Assembly: GCA_002363955.1 (NCBI GenBank)
Contig: DEXE01000009.1
Location: 7,121 to 71,120 of the forward strand
Direction: 5' to 3'
DNA: 64,000 nt
Origin: Methylophaga sp. UBA3192
GTDB lineage: Bacteria; Pseudomonadota; Gammaproteobacteria; Nitrosococcales; Methylophagaceae
The notes beneath the pieces were generated by a model. It was not told the origin of the DNA and did not search any database. It worked only from the letters and a program-made list of their open reading frames with translations. A program made the position numbers and the translations under genes. Of this stretch, positions 60,857-64,000 are shown in pieces; position 1 is the stretch's first letter; each line of letters starts with the position of its first letter.

Positions 60857-63271
60857 ATGACCACTGAAAATAATAGTTACGATTCTTCCAACATTAAAGT
60901 TTTAAAGGGATTAGACGCTGTCAGAAAACGCCCAGGCATGTATATAGGAGATACAGATGATGGTACGGGCTTGCATCACATGGTCTTCGAAGTTTTAGAT
61001 AATTCAATTGATGAATCTCTAGCAGGACATTGTACTGAAATCAATGTTCGTATACATCCAGATGATTCAGTTTCAGTAGAAGATAATGGCCGCGGAATTC
61101 CCGTGGACATGCATGAAGGTGAAGGCGTTTCTGCCGCAGAAGTTATCATGACTGTACTGCATGCCGGCGGCAAATTTGATGATAATTCATATAAAGTCTC
61201 AGGTGGTCTTCATGGGGTTGGTATTTCAGTGGTCAATGCATTATCAAAAAAACTGACACTTGAAATAAAACGTAACGGTTATTTTCATAAACAGAGTTAT
61301 ACACACGGTGTACCCGATGCGCCATTAACAGCATTTGAAGCAACCGAAGAAACTGGTACAAAAATACAATTTTGGCCGAGTGAAGAAACCTTTACCCAGA
61401 TCACCTATGATTACAAAATTCTTGCCAAACGAATCCGGGAACTCGCTTTTTTAAACTCAGGCGTCAGAATAGTACTGACGGATGAAAGGGATGAGAAAAC
61501 TGAAGTCTTTCATTATGAAGGTGGTATCAGCGCATTTGTTACGCATCTGAATAAAAATAAAACCTTCGTACATGAACACGTCATTAATATAAGTGGCACA
61601 AGAGACGACGTCGTTGTTGAGTTGGCAATGCAATGGAATGATTCTTATCAGGAAAATATTTATTGTTTTACCAATAACATTCCACAACGAGATGGTGGTA
61701 CACATTTGGCTGGTTTTAGGGCAGCACTGACCAGAAGCTTAAATCAATATATCGACAGCGAAGGTCTGGCGAAAAAATCAAAAGTGGTCACCAGTGGTGA
61801 TGATGCACGTGAAGGGCTGACTGCTGTGTTATCGGTTAAAGTACCTGACCCGAAATTTTCATCACAGACAAAAGATAAGCTGGTTTCATCAGAAGTTCGT
61901 ACCATTGTTGAGTCACTGGTAAATGAACATTTCCAGGACTTTCTGATTGAAAATCCAAGCGAAGCAAAACTGATCGCCAATAAGATGATTGATGCGGCAC
62001 GTGCACGGGATGCTGCACGTAAAGCACGTGAGTTAACGCGACGCAAGGGCGTATTGGATATTGCCGGTTTACCGGGAAAACTGGCAGATTGCCAGGAAAG
62101 AGATCCAGCACAATCTGAACTGTTCTTAGTGGAAGGGGACTCGGCCGGTGGAAGTGCCAAACAAGGCCGCGACCGTCGAACTCAGGCAATTCTACCTTTG
62201 AAGGGAAAAATCTTAAACGTTGAGCGCGCTCGATTTGACAAGATGATTGGCTCTGCTGAGGTAGGAACATTAATTACGGCACTAGGGTGTGGTATTGGCC
62301 GTGATGAATATGATCCGGAAAAGCTTCGCTACCACCACATTATTATCATGACCGATGCGGACGTCGACGGTTCACACATCCGTACCTTGTTACTCACGTT
62401 CTTCTACAGACAAATGCCAGAATTGATTGAGCGCGGACATGTGTATATCGCACAGCCTCCTTTGTATAAAATCAAAAAAGGTAAACAGGAACGTTACGTT
62501 AAAGATGACGCTGAAATGGAACGCTATCTGACGGAAGTCGCTTTGACCAACGCGGTACTCTATCCAACCGCAGAGGGTGTTCCAATCGAAGGCAATGCAC
62601 TGGCGCAACTGGTAAATGAATATCAAACTATCAGAGCGATCATCACCCGGTTAGCCAATCATTATTATCCGGCGTTTCTGGATGAATTGATCTATCAAAC
62701 AGCGATACCTGAATTTACCGATAACGCGGCAATGAAAGCATGGTTGAAAGCCATTGAGCAACGGATGAACTCAATTATGCCAACCGGCACTTATTTTGTT
62801 CTGGATCTGCAAAAACATGACAAAGAGCCTATGCCGCATGTGAATATCAGCTTTACCCGGCATGGCATCAGTAATGACTTTCATGTGCCCGGTGAGTTTT
62901 TTGCCAGTACGGAATATCAAAAAATCATGTCTTTCTCTAATAAAATCAATGGCCTATTCGGTGAAGGGGCCAGAATTGAGCGTGGAGAAAGAAATGAAAA
63001 TGTTCAGCATTTCTCCCAAGCGGTTAAATGGTTAATGGCCGAAGCGCGTCGTGGCCAGCATGTACAACGTTATAAAGGCCTGGGTGAGATGAATCCAGAA
63101 CAGTTGTGGGAAACCACCATGGATAAATCAAAGCGTCGCCTGCTCCAGGTAAGAATTTCAGATGCCATTACTGCAGATGAAACCTTTAACACTTTAATGG
63201 GCGATAACGTAGAGCCGCGGAGAGAATTTATTGAAACCCACGCTTTACAGGCATCGAACTTAGATATATAA
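60857..63271 (+). CDS. gyrB: DNA gyrase subunit B
   Basis: The 804-residue ATPase subunit of gyrase has GHKL motifs (VLDNSIDESLAGH, DNGRGIPVDMHEGEG, GGLHGVGISVVNALS), a transducer domain, TOPRIM (EGDSAGGSAKQGRDRRTQAILPLKGKILNVERAR, DADVDGSHIRTLLLTFFYRQMPEL), and the C-terminal QRYKGLGEMNPEQLWETTMD. The start ATG 60857 follows recF by 74 bases; a shared transcript is possible. The length is normal for the family. Confidence 0.97.
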   Translation: MTTENNSYDSSNIKVLKGLDAVRKRPGMYIGDTDDGTGLHHMVFEVLDNSIDESLAGHCTEINVRIHPDDSVSVEDNGRGIPVDMHEGEGVSAAEVIMTVLHAGGKFDDNSYKVSGGLHGVGISVVNALSKKLTLEIKRNGYFHKQSYTHGVPDAPLTAFEATEETGTKIQFWPSEETFTQITYDYKILAKRIRELAFLNSGVRIVLTDERDEKTEVFHYEGGISAFVTHLNKNKTFVHEHVINISGTRDDVVVELAMQWNDSYQENIYCFTNNIPQRDGGTHLAGFRAALTRSLNQYIDSEGLAKKSKVVTSGDDAREGLTAVLSVKVPDPKFSSQTKDKLVSSEVRTIVESLVNEHFQDFLIENPSEAKLIANKMIDAARARDAARKARELTRRKGVLDIAGLPGKLADCQERDPAQSELFLVEGDSAGGSAKQGRDRRTQAILPLKGKILNVERARFDKMIGSAEVGTLITALGCGIGRDEYDPEKLRYHHIIIMTDADVDGSHIRTLLLTFFYRQMPELIERGHVYIAQPPLYKIKKGKQERYVKDDAEMERYLTEVALTNAVLYPTAEGVPIEGNALAQLVNEYQTIRAIITRLANHYYPAFLDELIYQTAIPEFTDNAAMKAWLKAIEQRMNSIMPTGTYFVLDLQKHDKEPMPHVNISFTRHGISNDFHVPGEFFASTEYQKIMSFSNKINGLFGEGARIERGERNENVQHFSQAVKWLMAEARRGQHVQRYKGLGEMNPEQLWETTMDKSKRRLLQVRISDAITADETFNTLMGDNVEPRREFIETHALQASNLDI

Positions 63272-63308
63272 CTATAGGGAATTCTTCCCGTTACACACGG
63301 TCATAAAG

Positions 63309-63343
63309 AAGGCCATTCAGTAAATCTGAATGGCCTTTTGTTT
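63309..63343 (+). terminator. Terminator after gyrB
   Basis: The stem AAGGCCATTCAG / CTGAATGGCCTT with loop TAAAT is followed by TTGTTTATT. It lies between gyrB and the cytochrome b561 gene. Confidence 0.88.
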
Positions 63344-63361
63344 ATTATTCAGGAGAGAAAA

Positions 63362-63919
63362 ATGTCGATGAATGACGCTCGTTATGATCAAGGCCAGATA
63401 ATTTTGCATTGGTTAATAGCGGCGATGATATTTTTTATGTTGGGTTTGGGATTGTGGATGGTAGGATTGCCAAAAGAATCTGAATTGCCACCAGGACAGG
63501 AAAGCGTACGTGCATTCTGGTTTTTATTACATAAATCAATGGGAATCACGATCGCTGCTTTTATTATATTACGTGTAATATGGCGATTGACCCATACTGC
63601 TCCCCCGTTACCAGATAGCGTGCCGAGTTGGCAGCAAAGACTGTCTGGCTTTGTCCATTTTCTATTATATGGATTGATGATCGCCATGCCGATAACAGGC
63701 TATCTTCAATCAATGTACAGTAAATATGACACAAAGCTGTGGGGGGTAACGCTACCTCGATTAGCAGAGGGTGATGCAGTCGCCAGAGAAACGTTCACCG
63801 ACATTCACCAGGCATTAGCGTATATTTTTATTGCTGTATTAGTACTACATGTTGGGGCCGCTATGAAACATAGGTTAAGCGGCTCTGAGGTGACGCGCAG
63901 GATGTCATTATGGAAATAG
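63362..63919 (+). CDS. Cytochrome b561 (CybB-like)
   Basis: The 185-residue inner-membrane di-haem cytochrome b has four helices (about 12-34, 48-70, 90-110, 145-165) and haem-ligand histidines in ILHWLIAAMIFF, LHKSMGITIAAFIILR, VHFLLYGLMIAMPITGYL and HVGAAMKHRL. It shuttles electrons from quinol; CybB has been described as a superoxide:ubiquinone oxidoreductase. I chose ATG 63362 with AGGAGAG upstream; the frame reaches 63338. Confidence 0.9.
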   Translation: MSMNDARYDQGQIILHWLIAAMIFFMLGLGLWMVGLPKESELPPGQESVRAFWFLLHKSMGITIAAFIILRVIWRLTHTAPPLPDSVPSWQQRLSGFVHFLLYGLMIAMPITGYLQSMYSKYDTKLWGVTLPRLAEGDAVARETFTDIHQALAYIFIAVLVLHVGAAMKHRLSGSEVTRRMSLWK

Positions 63920-63941
63920 CGGGATATATGTCGCTAAATAT

Positions 63942-63971
63942 AAAAAAAGGCCCTTATAAGGGCCTTTTTTT
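63942..63971. terminator. Terminator after cytochrome b561
   Basis: The stem AAGGCCCTT / AAGGGCCTT with a two-base centre has an A-run before and a T-run after, so it can work on both strands. It is 23 bases after the stop. Confidence 0.9.
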
Positions 63972-64000
63972 AGGAATATGACCCGTCCTAAATAAGGTTG

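Overview
The window looks like chromosomal DNA of a methylotrophic gammaproteobacterium, most likely Methylophaga or a close relative. The strongest pointer is a complete formyltransferase/hydrolase cluster (fhcB-fhcA-fhcD-fhcC, 31.3-36.0 kb), part of tetrahydromethanopterin-linked formaldehyde oxidation. It sits among typical gammaproteobacterial housekeeping blocks (priA-argS-SPOR, hisBHAFIE-tatABC, recF-gyrB, pyrB with an inactive pyrC'). Base composition is moderate and even. I see no insertion sequence with a transposase, no prophage, no CRISPR array and no rRNA operon; there is one tRNA (Asp).

Layout. 0-15.6 kb, plus strand: the end of rsmB, a DUF4390 protein, an NtrY/NtrX-like two-component pair, trkA, yqgE, ruvX, pyrR, pyrB, pyrC', a DUF3012 lipoprotein, a HAD-like protein and a first RND efflux pair. 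15.7-22.8 kb, accessory: tRNA-Asp, a membrane-anchored cupredoxin, a TonB-dependent receptor, a small periplasmic helical protein, a secreted pseudoazurin paralogous to the first cupredoxin, an MgtC/SapB pseudogene and an AI-2E family permease. 22.9-30.1 kb: a second RND pair, a lipocalin, small conserved proteins, a frameshifted HD-GYP gene and a dienelactone-hydrolase-like protein. 30.1-40.7 kb, minus strand: fbp, the fhc cluster, a SPOR protein, argS, priA. At 40.7-40.94 kb an intergenic region has clustered DnaA boxes. 40.9-49.1 kb: Na/Pi cotransporter, folA, a TIGR02647 protein, a 1325-residue PAS/GGDEF/EAL protein with a (frameshifted) periplasmic binding protein before it, and two small genes. 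49.1-54.4 kb, minus strand: tatABC, a HIT protein and six his genes. 54.4-64 kb: an Fnr regulator, ompW with an Fnr-type promoter, murJ, a thioredoxin-fold protein, oxyR, rubredoxin, recF carrying two parS sites, gyrB and a cytochrome b561.

How genes work together. FhcABCD take formyl groups from the methanopterin pathway to formate, and fbp fits carbon assimilation in a methylotroph. pyrR/pyrB/pyrC' form a pyrimidine block in which pyrC' is structural. The Tat genes export folded proteins. The Fnr protein has all four cluster cysteines, and the next gene, ompW, has a near-consensus Fnr box placed for class II activation. The parS pair in recF and the DnaA-box cluster about 19 kb away both suggest that the window lies close to the replication origin, although dnaA and dnaN are not here.

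The best candidates for something undescribed are the cupredoxin/TonB-receptor locus (15.9-21.1 kb), a 61-bp perfect-stem inverted repeat that supplies the stop codons of two convergent genes (49.1 kb), the possible origin between priA and the Na/Pi transporter, and an NtrX-like regulator whose AAA+ domain has lost its sigma-54 and ATPase motifs.
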